Source: Mycolicibacterium komossense (GTDB taxonomy: Bacteria > Actinomycetota > Actinomycetes > Mycobacteriales > Mycobacteriaceae). Taken from it: a stretch of DNA of 64,000 nt. The stretch lies in the NCBI RefSeq assembly GCF_025822605.1, contig NZ_JACKTY010000021.1, positions 1 through 64,000 of the forward strand. Reading direction: 5' to 3'. How positions within the stretch are numbered: the stretch's first letter is position 1; the number at the start of each line of letters is the position of its first letter. The position numbers and the translations under genes were made by a program. The notes beneath the pieces were generated by a model. It was given only the letters and a program-made list of their open reading frames with translations. It was not told where the DNA came from and did no database searches. Positions 9,087 to 17,337 of the stretch are shown piece after piece.

Positions 9087-9119
9087 AAGGTGATCGCCAT
9101 GGTCACCGGCGATCACCTT
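9087..9119. promoter_or_regulatory. Perfect 12-bp inverted repeat over the CoA-transferase start
   Basis: AAGGTGATCGCC (9087-9098) pairs exactly with GGCGATCACCTT (9108-9119) around a 9-nt loop that begins with the ATG at 9099. The left arm includes most of TAAGGT (9086-9091), a -10-like hexamer 7 nt from that ATG. It could be an operator, a hairpin at the 5' end of the mRNA, or a terminator for xfp; there is no T-tract. Confidence 0.6.
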
Positions 9120-11393
9120 CTGGCCCCGCTCCGGGTGCTCGACCTGTCGAGCGGCGGAGCGGATGCCGTCACCCGGATCCTCGCCGATCTGGGCGCCGAC
9201 GTCCTCAAGGTGGAAGGACCCGACGGCAGCCCCGCGCGGGCCGAGCCGCCCACCGTAGTGGGGGTCAGTATTCCGTTCGCGCTGCACAATGCGAACAAGC
9301 GCGCGACGGTACTCGACCCCGCAGAGGGCTCGGATCGCCGCCGCCTCATCGAGTTGGCCGGCGATGCCGACATCGTCGTGGACTCCGGGGTTCCTGGGAG
9401 CTTGGCGGCTTACGGCACCTCGTGCGCGGAGCTGGCCGACCGGTTCCAACACTTGGTGACGCTGTCGGTCACCGATTTCGGGCTGACCGGGGCCCGCGCG
9501 ACCTGGCAGGCCACCGATGCCGTGCTCTACGCCTTGTCGGGCGCGCTGTCGCGATCCGGCCCCACCACCGGAGCGCCGGTGTTGCCGCCGGACGGAATAG
9601 CCTCGGCGACTGCGGCGGTCCAGGCCGCGTGGGCGGTGCTGGTCGCCTACTACCATCGGTTACGTTGCGGCAGGGGCGATTATCTCGATTTCAGCCGGCT
9701 GGATGCCGTGGTCACCACCCTGGATCCCGCGTTCGGTACCCAAGGGCAGGCGACGCTGGCCAGGCCGGGCGGGCAACGGTGGCGGGGCAGGCCCCGCAAC
9801 CAGGATCCGTACCCGATCTTCCCGTGTCGTGACGGTCATGTCCGGATCTGTCTGCTCTCGCCGCGGCAATGGCGGGGCCTACGGGCCTGGCTCGGCGAAC
9901 CCGAACAGTTCCAGGATCCGAAGTTCGACAAGATCGTCGCGCGCTACGGCGCCTGGACGGAGATCTGCGCACTGTTCGGCGCTCTGTGTGCGGACCAGAC
10001 AATGGACGAGTTGGTCAGCGCCGGCCAGGCCCACGGCGTACCGATCGCTGCCGTCCTGACGGCAGGCGAGGTGTTGAGTTCTGAGCATTTCACCGCCGTC
10101 GGTGCCCTCGTCGATACCGAACTGGCGTCCGACATCACGGCCACCATGCCGGTCGGTTACCTGACGGTCAACGGGCTGCACACCGGATTTCGCACCGCTG
10201 CACCGGCATTGGGTCACGACCCCGCCCAGTGGCGAGCGCCGGCCGAAACGATCGCCCCGGCCGAGCAGTCCGGCGGGCTGCCGTTGGCGGGGCTGCGCAT
10301 CATCGACCTCGGCGTGATCGTTGCGGGCGGCGAACTGAGCCGGCTCTTCGGCGACCTGGGCGCCGAGGTGATCAAGGTGGAAAGCGCCCAGTTCCCGGAC
10401 GGTCTGCGCCAGACCAGGGAAGGGCAGCCGATCAGCGACTCGTTCGCCTGGGCGCACCGGAACAACTACGGGTTCGGGCTGGAACTGCGCAGTCCGCAGG
10501 GTGCCGAGATCTTCGCGGCCCTGGTGTCTGAAGCCGATGCGCTCTTCGCCAACTTCAAACCCGGAACCCTTGCTGCGCTGGGCTTCTCGGCGGAGCGGCT
10601 GCGGGAGCTCAATCCGCGGCTGGTGCTGGCCGAAAGCAGCGCCTTCGGTGACACCGGCCCTTGGAGCACCCGGATGGGCTACGGACCGCTGGTGCGCGCC
10701 ACTACCGGGCTGACGCGGCTGTGGGATTTCTACGACGCGACCACGATCTTCCCCGATCACGTGGTCGGCAGGATCACCGCCATCGGGGCGTTGGCCGCAC
10801 TCATCCATCGCGACTGCGCAGGCGACGAGGCTCCAGCAGCCGCGCGGATCCACGTGTCGCAGGCCGAGGTCGTCGTCAACCAGCTCGACACCACCTATGT
10901 CACCCAGGGCTTACAGTCGACCTTCCCCGATCTGGTCGACGCCGACACCGGCCGGCATGCGGTGTACCCCTGTGTGGGTGACGACGAGTGGTGTGTGATC
11001 TCGGTCCGCAACGATGCCGACCGCACGGCCCTGGCCACCGTGATCGGGGACGCGGAGTTGGCCGACTGGACTGCCGCTCGGTCGCCCGTGCAGGCCAGCG
11101 CACTGCTGCAGGAGGCCGGGATCCCCGCTGGCCCGATGAATCGGGCCAGCGATGTCTACGCAGAGGCGCAGCAAGGCGTCCCACCGCTGTTCACGGATAT
11201 GACCCATCCGCTGATCGAGCATCCGCTGCCTACCGAGACCGGACCCGTCCGGTACCGGCACATCCCGCCGGGCCCGTTGCGGCCTGCTCCGATGCCCGGC
11301 GAGCACACTCGCGAGATCTGCCACACAGTCCTCGGTCTGGCCGAGGACGATATCGACCGTCTGATCGCCGACGGTGTTCTGTTCACTTCGTGA
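9099..11393 (+). CDS. Tandem CaiB/BaiF family (class III) CoA-transferase
   Basis: A 764-residue protein made of two class III CoA-transferase domains. Domain 1 is at about 5-375 (PLRVLDLSSGGADAVTRILADLGADVLKVEG). Domain 2 is at about 390-755 (LAGLRIIDLGVIVAGGELSRL then LGAEVIKVES). Each half keeps an Asp at the catalytic-loop position: PPDGIASATAAVQAAW in the first, FPDHVVGRITAIGALAALI in the second. Most family members are single-domain dimers, so the fusion makes the dimer intramolecular. Members move CoA between acyl groups; the substrate is not evident. The ATG at 9099 has TAAGGT 7 nt upstream; GTG 9090 is the alternative. The following thiolase-like gene points to acyl-CoA metabolism. 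Positional counterpart: Rv1866 (from memory). Confidence 0.9.
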   Translation: MVTGDHLLAPLRVLDLSSGGADAVTRILADLGADVLKVEGPDGSPARAEPPTVVGVSIPFALHNANKRATVLDPAEGSDRRRLIELAGDADIVVDSGVPGSLAAYGTSCAELADRFQHLVTLSVTDFGLTGARATWQATDAVLYALSGALSRSGPTTGAPVLPPDGIASATAAVQAAWAVLVAYYHRLRCGRGDYLDFSRLDAVVTTLDPAFGTQGQATLARPGGQRWRGRPRNQDPYPIFPCRDGHVRICLLSPRQWRGLRAWLGEPEQFQDPKFDKIVARYGAWTEICALFGALCADQTMDELVSAGQAHGVPIAAVLTAGEVLSSEHFTAVGALVDTELASDITATMPVGYLTVNGLHTGFRTAAPALGHDPAQWRAPAETIAPAEQSGGLPLAGLRIIDLGVIVAGGELSRLFGDLGAEVIKVESAQFPDGLRQTREGQPISDSFAWAHRNNYGFGLELRSPQGAEIFAALVSEADALFANFKPGTLAALGFSAERLRELNPRLVLAESSAFGDTGPWSTRMGYGPLVRATTGLTRLWDFYDATTIFPDHVVGRITAIGALAALIHRDCAGDEAPAAARIHVSQAEVVVNQLDTTYVTQGLQSTFPDLVDADTGRHAVYPCVGDDEWCVISVRNDADRTALATVIGDAELADWTAARSPVQASALLQEAGIPAGPMNRASDVYAEAQQGVPPLFTDMTHPLIEHPLPTETGPVRYRHIPPGPLRPAPMPGEHTREICHTVLGLAEDDIDRLIADGVLFTS

Positions 11394-11443
11394 GCACTGA
11401 AGGGCACCGTGACCGCTCCGATCGTCTACCGGGTCGGACCTGC

Positions 11444-11464
11444 TTGACAGGTGTCAACTATCGT
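11444..11464 (+). promoter_or_regulatory. Operator-like palindrome and -10 element before the thiolase-like gene
   Basis: TTGACA-GG-TGTCAA (11444-11457) is a perfect 6-2-6 inverted repeat. It is followed directly by TATCGT (11459-11464), which ends 7 nt before the ATG at 11472. The palindrome lies just upstream of the -10 position, where a repressor would compete with RNA polymerase. The regulator is not encoded nearby. Confidence 0.5.
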
Positions 11465-11471
11465 GTTCGCC

Positions 11472-12956
11472 ATGTCTTTGGACCCCACGACTCCGGTGCT
11501 GGTCGGTTATGGCCAGCTCAACCAGCGCGATGACACTCCCGAGCCGCTCGAACCGGTCGAGTTGATGGCCGCCGCCGCCCGCGAGGCCGCCGCCCCGCGG
11601 GTGCTGGCTGCCGTGGACGCCATCCGGGTGGTAAACCTCCTATCCTGGCGCTACCGCGATCCCGGCCTGCTGCTGGGCGGTTTGATCGGGGCGGACAACC
11701 CGTCGACCAGGTACACCGGCATCGGCGGCAACGTCCCGCAGACTCTGCTCAACCAGGCGTGCCTCGATATCGTGGCCGGACGTGCCGACGTGGTGCTGCT
11801 GGCCGGTGCGGAAACCTGGCGGACCCGGAAACGTCAGAAAGCCAACGGCATTCGACCCGCCTGGAGCACCCAGGACGAGTCGGTGCCGATTGCACCCGGT
11901 TCCGACGACGGCGTGGAGATGGCCGGTCCCGCCATGGCGCGGATCGGCCTCGGGTTGCCGTCGGATATCTATCCGATGTTCGAGGAAGCTGTCCGCGTCC
12001 ACGTGGGGGAGTCGTCGACCCAACACCGCCGTCGCATCGGCGCGCTGTGGGCACAGTTCAACGAAGTGGCCCAACACAATCCGCACGCCTGGAGTAACAA
12101 GGCGTGGACTGCGGACGAGATCTGGCAGCCCGGCCCGGACAACCGGATGATCAGCTGGCCCTACACCAAGCTGCTGAACTCGAACAATATGGTCGACCAG
12201 GCCGCGGTGCTCATCCTGACGTCCGTGGCAAAGGCTGAATCCCTGGAAATCCCCTCCGAGCGTTGGGTTTTCCCGTGGTCGGGCGCCGACTCGCACGACA
12301 CCTACGATATCGGCGAGCGCTACGAGTACCACCGGTCACCGGCCATTCGGATCGCCGCCGCCCGGGCCCTGGAACTCGCGGGCCTCGGCGTCGACGAGAT
12401 CGACCTCATTGACATCTACTCCTGCTTCCCGTCGGCGGTGCAGGTCGCGGCCGCCGAAATCGGTTTGCCGGTCGGCGATCCGGGCCGGCCGTTGACGGTG
12501 ACGGGCGGGCTGACCTTCGCGGGCGGTCCATGGAACAACTACGTCATGCATTCGATCGCCACGATGGCCGAACAGCTGGTGGCGCACCCGGGACAGCGCG
12601 GGCTGATCACCGCCAACGGCGGATACCTCACCAAACACAGCTTCGGGGTCTACAGCAGCGAACCGCCGCCCACTGCGTTCCGCTGGGAGGACGTGCAGGC
12701 CACCGTGGACGCCGAACCGATCCGGCGGTCGCTCGGTGAGTGGGAGGGCACCGGCACTCTCGAGACGTGGACGGCGCCCTTCGACCGGGATGGCAATCCG
12801 CAGAAGGCTTTCCTGGCGGTCCGGACCCCGGATGACGCCCGCACACTGGCCGTCCTCACCGATCCGGCGGTGGCCGCGGCCATGGTGGGCGACGGCGCCG
12901 ATCCGGCCGGGGCGAAGGTGCAGGTGCGCGCCGACGGAACGGCGTCGTTGGTTTAA
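11472..12956 (+). CDS. Acetyl-CoA acetyltransferase (thiolase-superfamily) protein
   Basis: A 494-residue thiolase-fold protein. TPVLVGYGQLNQRDD, the QACLDIVAGRADVVLLAGAE segment and IDLIDIYSCFPSAVQVAAAEIGL are characteristic of the large mycobacterial acetyl-CoA acetyltransferase group. The late GGLTFAGGPWNNYVMHSIATM and ANGGYLTKHSFGVYS segments supply the expected His and glycine-rich loop. A canonical N-terminal nucleophilic Cys is not obvious: the loop reads NVPQTLLNQACLDI. It may act as a sterol-carrier-type thiolase or a related condensing enzyme. ATG 11472 is chosen because it matches the conserved N-terminus and lies 7 nt after a TATCGT hexamer. Its last 4 bp overlap the convergent ATPase gene. 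Counterpart by position: Rv1867. Confidence 0.85.
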   Translation: MSLDPTTPVLVGYGQLNQRDDTPEPLEPVELMAAAAREAAAPRVLAAVDAIRVVNLLSWRYRDPGLLLGGLIGADNPSTRYTGIGGNVPQTLLNQACLDIVAGRADVVLLAGAETWRTRKRQKANGIRPAWSTQDESVPIAPGSDDGVEMAGPAMARIGLGLPSDIYPMFEEAVRVHVGESSTQHRRRIGALWAQFNEVAQHNPHAWSNKAWTADEIWQPGPDNRMISWPYTKLLNSNNMVDQAAVLILTSVAKAESLEIPSERWVFPWSGADSHDTYDIGERYEYHRSPAIRIAAARALELAGLGVDEIDLIDIYSCFPSAVQVAAAEIGLPVGDPGRPLTVTGGLTFAGGPWNNYVMHSIATMAEQLVAHPGQRGLITANGGYLTKHSFGVYSSEPPPTAFRWEDVQATVDAEPIRRSLGEWEGTGTLETWTAPFDRDGNPQKAFLAVRTPDDARTLAVLTDPAVAAAMVGDGADPAGAKVQVRADGTASLV

Positions 12957-15900
12957 CGCCGGGGTGACTGCGCCAACTCCAGAACTTCCTCGGTGGTCAG
13001 CGGGCTCTGCGGGTGATAGGACAGGCACCACGGCGTGGTGATCTTGTGGAAGCGACCACCTTCCAGCGCCACGTAGAAGCTGCCCGCCCGCAGTCGGCTG
13101 ATATCTGGGACCAGCCCGCCCTTGACCCTGGCCATCTCCTTGGCCACGGCGATCTGGGCGGGGGAGTTGAGCAGACCGTAGAACTGGGTCGCGGCGTTGC
13201 CCGGGATGTTGTTGTGCAACCCGCGGGGCGACTGGGTGGCGAACACCAATCCGAGGCCGTACTTACGCGCCTGTGACGAGAGCGCCAAAGTGCTTCGCAG
13301 ACTGGCGGTCTGGCGACCCGACGGGGCGAAGTTCTGCGCCTCGTCCATCACCAGCAGCCCGCCGAGTGGGCGGTCGCCGGCCGGGTGCCGTTTGATCCAG
13401 GCGAACAGTCCCATCTGCAACTGGTTGACGAAGGCCTCCCGCTGGGACCCGTCGGACAGCCCGATCATGCTGATCACCGATAGCCGCGCCCGGTAGCCGT
13501 CCGAGGGTGTCAGCAGTGTCCCGGGATCTACCGGAGTCCCCGCGCCGCCGAAGAGGGGGTCCATCACCATGGCGGCGCGCAGATTCTGGCTGAGCTGCAC
13601 TGCCAGCTCGCGGGCGCCTGCCATCGAGCTGACGTCAGCGGGCAGGTCTGCGAGGAGCTTGGTGAATCCGCGCAGGCTCGTCGACGACTGTCGCCCGTAC
13701 CAGCTCAGTGCTTCGTACAGGACGGCGCGCGAGTGATTGGCTTTCGCGGTGTTGCCTGTAACCGATCGCGGTTCCAGTGCGGCGAAAGCGGATTCGACTG
13801 CCACGGTGTACTCGTCGGCGTTGTCGACCACGCTGGCGAAGTCCGGGAGCGACTGGAAGGATAGCGGCCGGCCGCCCTCGCGTCCCGGGGTCCACACCAC
13901 CACCTCGGTGTTGCGCAGGTAGTCGTCGGCGCGTGCGGTGTCGGCGGGATCCCACCCGGCGGGGAGCGCGGGCCAGGGCAGGCCGAGGCGCGCCAGGTCG
14001 TTGTTGGGGTCCAGCACAATGGCCGACACCCCGCGCCGGGCGCACTCTTCGATCAGGCGCCGGATCAGCACGGTCTTACCCGATCCAGAACCGGCGAAGA
14101 TCGCGGTGTGCTTGCGCAGGGCCAGCAGATCGACGCTCAACACCGAACCGGTGCTGCCGTCGACCCCGAACGGTACTGCTGTGGACGACTCCTGGTGCGC
14201 CGGATGTGACTGCGCCGGTGGCGGTTCGGGAATGGGCGGTGCAGCGGGCGCGTCGACCGGCGTGGGTCCCGCACCCTCGCCCAGTGCGTCGCGCAGGAAC
14301 TGCAGTCCGTGTGCGGGCTTGCGTGCGACCAGCCAACTGGGCAGGTCCGGGTGGTTGTCCTCGATCAGGTCCCGCAGCGCGGTCAAGGTCCGGAGATCGT
14401 CCTCGGGCAGCGTCAGCGTGCGTCCGCCGGCCGCCTCGAAGTCCGCCAGCACCTGATTCATTTTCTTACCCTTCGGCCACTGGGTATTGCGCAACAGAAA
14501 GAGCTGGCGCTTATCCAGGTGGGATCCGAAACCCGTTGCCGACCAAGCGTTCTTGATGCGGTTCTGCGCAGCGACGGCATTCGGGCTGGCGATCGCCCGA
14601 AACGCCCAGTGCCGCTCGTCATCGGTGGCGGGGTCCAGCGTCTGACGCAGCCGACCGTGCAGTACCACCTGCTGGCCTGGCGGCGGATCGAACCGGAAGA
14701 TCTGCTCGACGTCGCCCCGTTCGGTGATCCACGCCTCGAGTCCCGCAGACAACAGGCTGGGAACAGTCGTGTCTTCGCCTTCCGGGTCAAGGGCGGCGAT
14801 GCCGACGGCGAGCTGACGGTATTCGGCGAAGCGCCGGTCCAGCTCGGTGCTCTCGTTCGGGTTGCCCTCGTCGGTATGCGGGATATCCGGCTCCGACGAC
14901 GGTGCCTTCAGATGCCGCAATTCTTCGACGACATCACGGTCCAGACAGCTGCGGATGTGGGTGTCGGCGCGTTTGAGGAGCTGGCGGGGGGTGTAGTCAG
15001 GCGCGTCGTCGAATGCCGATGGCAGGATCGGCCAGCTCGGGTACGGCGGGGTGAACCCGACCGCCCGGTAGCTGGCAGTGAAACGCCGCTCCAGGATTGC
15101 GCGGGCGACGGCCGCGTTGGGCAGGCCCTTGAGCGGCGGGGTTTCCCGGAACCGGTCGGCCACCGTGGCCGTGGCCCGCGACCGGATCGACTCCCAGACT
15201 GCGGGTAGACAGGCCACCACCTCGGCGGTGCGCCGCATCGTCTGGCGGGTCGCCATCAGCCCGTGCGCGACGTGGTCCAGATCGCGGTTGTCGGTATCGC
15301 CGTCCTTGGTGCGTCCGGATGTCGACGTCGCAGACTGTGCCAGCAGGGTGTCGATCTGGTCGATCGCCAGCACCGCGGGACCCACCATGGCGACGATGCG
15401 GGAGATGTCGCGGACGGATTCCTGAGGGGTCATCGCCGAGATCCCGATGGACCACGTCTTGCGGCCGGTGTCGTCGACATCCTCCGACGAGTTGAGAAAC
15501 GCCTGCCCGACGTCCTGGACGCCGAGATCGGTCGCGCCGAGCAGGACCAGGGCCCGCAGCGTGTGATGCGTCTGCCGCACTGTCTGCGGGTTCGCCTTGT
15601 GGAGCGCGTTGACGAAGGTGGTCAGCACCTCGGGAGTCAGCTCGTCCTCGCCGCTGATGGCGCGTCTGTCGGCCCGAGAGATGTGCGCCAGGGAGGCCAG
15701 CCGCCACAGCAGTTCCTTGAGCTGGGTCTCACGCTGGTGGCCGGGGCGGCCGAGGCTTTCCAGGATGCTGCTGCGCGCGGACTCCCAAAAGCTGGTGGCA
15801 TCAAGCAGTTCCAGCAGGAAGAAGAACCCGTCGGCGGCCTGCACCCGTTCTCTGACCTGGCCGAGGAGATGGGTTTTGCCCGACCCCGCCTGTCCGCGGA

Positions 15901-16117
15901 TGACCACGCCGAGCGGACTCGAATCCGGTAGGGCGTCGGCGTCGGCGAACGCCGCCATCACCTGCTCCAGGGCTGCGTCGTGGACCCCCGGCACGTGGTG
16001 GGCGCCTTGGGCGTGCCAGAGGTCGTCGGCAGTGGGTGCGAACGACAGCCGCAACGATTTCAGGGCTTCCCGCTCCCTGTCTTTCAGGATGTCGTCTTTC
16101 GGGATGTCGTCCGTCAC
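12953..16117 (-). CDS. Large double P-loop ATPase, HerA/FtsK-like C-terminal domain
   Basis: A 1054-residue cytoplasmic ATPase with two NTPase modules. An N-terminal AAA-like module has Walker A GQAGSGKTH at residues 75-83 and Walker B VLAIDQID near residue 248. A linker of about 300 residues follows. The C-terminal module has Walker A AGSGSGKTVLI near 675, DPNNDLARLGLPWP after it, and Walker B GGLLVMDEAQNFAPS near 925. Its Arg/Gln-rich segment (FATQSPRGLHNNIPGNAATQ) is typical of HerA/VirB4-like DNA-translocating ATPases. The two modules are separated by a proline/alanine linker. Its start overlaps the wHTH gene by 4 bp. I know no characterised system with this exact pairing; DNA transactions such as defence or chromosome processing are inferred. 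Confidence 0.75.
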   Translation of the reverse strand: MTDDIPKDDILKDREREALKSLRLSFAPTADDLWHAQGAHHVPGVHDAALEQVMAAFADADALPDSSPLGVVIRGQAGSGKTHLLGQVRERVQAADGFFFLLELLDATSFWESARSSILESLGRPGHQRETQLKELLWRLASLAHISRADRRAISGEDELTPEVLTTFVNALHKANPQTVRQTHHTLRALVLLGATDLGVQDVGQAFLNSSEDVDDTGRKTWSIGISAMTPQESVRDISRIVAMVGPAVLAIDQIDTLLAQSATSTSGRTKDGDTDNRDLDHVAHGLMATRQTMRRTAEVVACLPAVWESIRSRATATVADRFRETPPLKGLPNAAVARAILERRFTASYRAVGFTPPYPSWPILPSAFDDAPDYTPRQLLKRADTHIRSCLDRDVVEELRHLKAPSSEPDIPHTDEGNPNESTELDRRFAEYRQLAVGIAALDPEGEDTTVPSLLSAGLEAWITERGDVEQIFRFDPPPGQQVVLHGRLRQTLDPATDDERHWAFRAIASPNAVAAQNRIKNAWSATGFGSHLDKRQLFLLRNTQWPKGKKMNQVLADFEAAGGRTLTLPEDDLRTLTALRDLIEDNHPDLPSWLVARKPAHGLQFLRDALGEGAGPTPVDAPAAPPIPEPPPAQSHPAHQESSTAVPFGVDGSTGSVLSVDLLALRKHTAIFAGSGSGKTVLIRRLIEECARRGVSAIVLDPNNDLARLGLPWPALPAGWDPADTARADDYLRNTEVVVWTPGREGGRPLSFQSLPDFASVVDNADEYTVAVESAFAALEPRSVTGNTAKANHSRAVLYEALSWYGRQSSTSLRGFTKLLADLPADVSSMAGARELAVQLSQNLRAAMVMDPLFGGAGTPVDPGTLLTPSDGYRARLSVISMIGLSDGSQREAFVNQLQMGLFAWIKRHPAGDRPLGGLLVMDEAQNFAPSGRQTASLRSTLALSSQARKYGLGLVFATQSPRGLHNNIPGNAATQFYGLLNSPAQIAVAKEMARVKGGLVPDISRLRAGSFYVALEGGRFHKITTPWCLSYHPQSPLTTEEVLELAQSPRR

Positions 16118-16749
16118 GACTCGATCGCGATCAGGTGCTTGTCCTGGTCACCGATCCTGACGGCGGCAGCCCGGTCCTGTTCGGTCAGTGTTTTCTGGTT
16201 CTCCTCGGGGATCAGGCTGACGCCGGGTAACCGATACATGTTGCTCAACGCTATATCCAGCTCGGGGCGAGACACCCCGGGCAGCGCCTCGCGCAGCCGG
16301 ACCAGGTCCACCCAGCCGCCCGCGTGGGCGGCGAGGCGGAGGTAGGCGTCGCGCACCAGTGCCTCGGTGTGGTCCGGCTCGTCGTCCGGGGCGTCGTCCG
16401 GAGCAAAGAAGATATCGCCGGGCGCCAGGTCTGCGCGGTCCAGGTAGCGGCGAAGCGCGTGCAGCACGGTGTAGAGCGCCTTGCCCTGGCCCGAAGGGCG
16501 TTGCGGTGTGTCGCTGCCAATCAGCTTCGCGCAGGTGGCCCAGCCCAGGTCGGTGAGCTCGAGTTCCATCGGGCGTCGCTGTGTATTGATATCGACCAGG
16601 CCTTTTTCCGCCAGCCGATCCCGGTCGCGCTTCTTGAGCTCGGGGCCCAGTGTGGCCAGATCCGGGTTGCGCACCGGCGCGGACTGCGCCATCAGTACCA
16701 GGAGGACCGCCTGTTCGGTGCCGCTGAGTTCATCGGGTTCGACGCTCAC
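16114..16749 (-). CDS. Winged-helix-like partner protein of the double ATPase
   Basis: A 211-residue cytoplasmic protein. Residues about 8-65 (LSGTEQAVLLVLMAQ through ELELTDLGW) resemble a winged helix-turn-helix. The second half (VRDAYLRLAAHAGGWVDLVRLREAL then SRPELDIALSNMYRL) looks like another small helical wing domain that ends in PEENQKTLTEQDRAAAVRIG, a pattern seen in DNA-bound adaptor proteins. No enzymatic motif is present. GTG 16749 has AAGGGA about 9 nt upstream. It overlaps the ATPase start by ATGA, and itself overlaps a possible small ORF upstream, so the module appears translationally coupled. The likely role is DNA recognition or loading for the ATPase (inference). Confidence 0.65.
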   Translation of the reverse strand: MSVEPDELSGTEQAVLLVLMAQSAPVRNPDLATLGPELKKRDRDRLAEKGLVDINTQRRPMELELTDLGWATCAKLIGSDTPQRPSGQGKALYTVLHALRRYLDRADLAPGDIFFAPDDAPDDEPDHTEALVRDAYLRLAAHAGGWVDLVRLREALPGVSRPELDIALSNMYRLPGVSLIPEENQKTLTEQDRAAAVRIGDQDKHLIAIES

Positions 16750-16850
16750 GCCTGATTCCCTTCGTCGAGTCTCTTCGTGGTCAGCAGGTTGTGGACGGCG
16801 GGCAGCCGCCGCCGATCATCGACGTACTTGAGGATGCCACGGTGGTCCAT
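16746..16850 (-). CDS. Possible 34-codon ORF heading the wHTH/ATPase operon
   Basis: MDHRGILKYVDDRRRLPAV begins a short reading frame whose TGA overlaps the GTG of the wHTH gene (GTGA). Its codons are almost all G/C-ending, as in true genes of this window, yet no ribosome-binding site precedes the ATG and the open frame continues to 16955 through a Pro/Ser-rich stretch. It may be a real coupling leader peptide or the eroded C-terminus of a third operon gene. Confidence 0.35.
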   Translation of the reverse strand: MDHRGILKYVDDRRRLPAVHNLLTTKRLDEGNQA

Positions 16851-16914
16851 CGGTCGAGTCCGGGCGCGTATCGGCGCCGGCAGCGAGGGTGGGGGCAGGC
16901 TCGGCGAGCTGGTG

Positions 16915-16943
16915 TTGACTTCCCTATGGGTCGGGCATACAGT
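16915..16943 (+). promoter_or_regulatory. Sigma-70-type promoter of the rhamnose operon
   Basis: TTGACT (16915-16920), exactly 17 nt spacer, TACAGT (16938-16943). Transcription would begin near 16950, giving a leader of about 37 nt that contains the LacI-type operator and a GGAGG ribosome-binding site (16977-16981) 5 nt before the rhaM ATG. Confidence 0.7.
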
Positions 16944-16958
16944 CGCCCACATCACATT

Positions 16959-16972
16959 TTGAAACGTTTCAA
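16959..16972. promoter_or_regulatory. LacI-family operator of the rhamnose operon
   Basis: TTGAAACGTTTCAA is a perfect 14-bp palindrome with a central CG, the hallmark of LacI/GalR-family operators. It lies just downstream of the predicted transcription start, suited to roadblock repression. The cognate regulator is most likely the LacI-type gene at the end of the same operon. Confidence 0.8.
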
Positions 16973-16986
16973 TATCGGAGGCTCAG

Positions 16987-17325
16987 ATGTCGGGCGCGAC
17001 AACCCAGCGCGTGTGCTTCCTGCTTCAGCTCAAGCCGGACCGGGTCGAGGATTACTTGCAGGCACACCAGGAGGTGTGGCCGGAAATGCTCGAGGCGCTG
17101 CGCGCGGCGGGCTGGGGCAACTACTCGTTATTCCTGCGCCCTGCGGACGGCTTGGTGGTCGGCTACCTCGAAACGGACGATTTCGCGCTCGCCCAACAGC
17201 GGATGGCTCAGACCGAGATCAACGCGAAGTGGCAGGCCGGAATGGCCCAGTACTTCGTGGGCGGATCTCAAGCCGATCCCGACGAACAGATCACACCCCT
17301 CGCCGAGTACTTCCATCTCGCCTGA
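16987..17325 (+). CDS. rhaM: L-rhamnose mutarotase
   Basis: A 112-residue RhaM/YiiL-type protein that interconverts the alpha and beta anomers of L-rhamnose. RVCFLLQLKPDRVEDYLQAH, EVWPEMLEALRAAGW and NYSLFL are family-typical, with the conserved His, the Trp-Pro and the YxLFL-like strand. The C-terminal DEQITPLAEYFHLA has the late Glu/His residues. Length is standard. It is the first gene of the rhamnose operon, preceded by GGAGG and the LacI-type operator. The MFS gene follows after 12 bp. Promoter-proximal placement means it is expressed only when the operon is derepressed. Confidence 0.92.
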   Translation: MSGATTQRVCFLLQLKPDRVEDYLQAHQEVWPEMLEALRAAGWGNYSLFLRPADGLVVGYLETDDFALAQQRMAQTEINAKWQAGMAQYFVGGSQADPDEQITPLAEYFHLA

Positions 17326-17337
17326 ATAGGACCTCTC

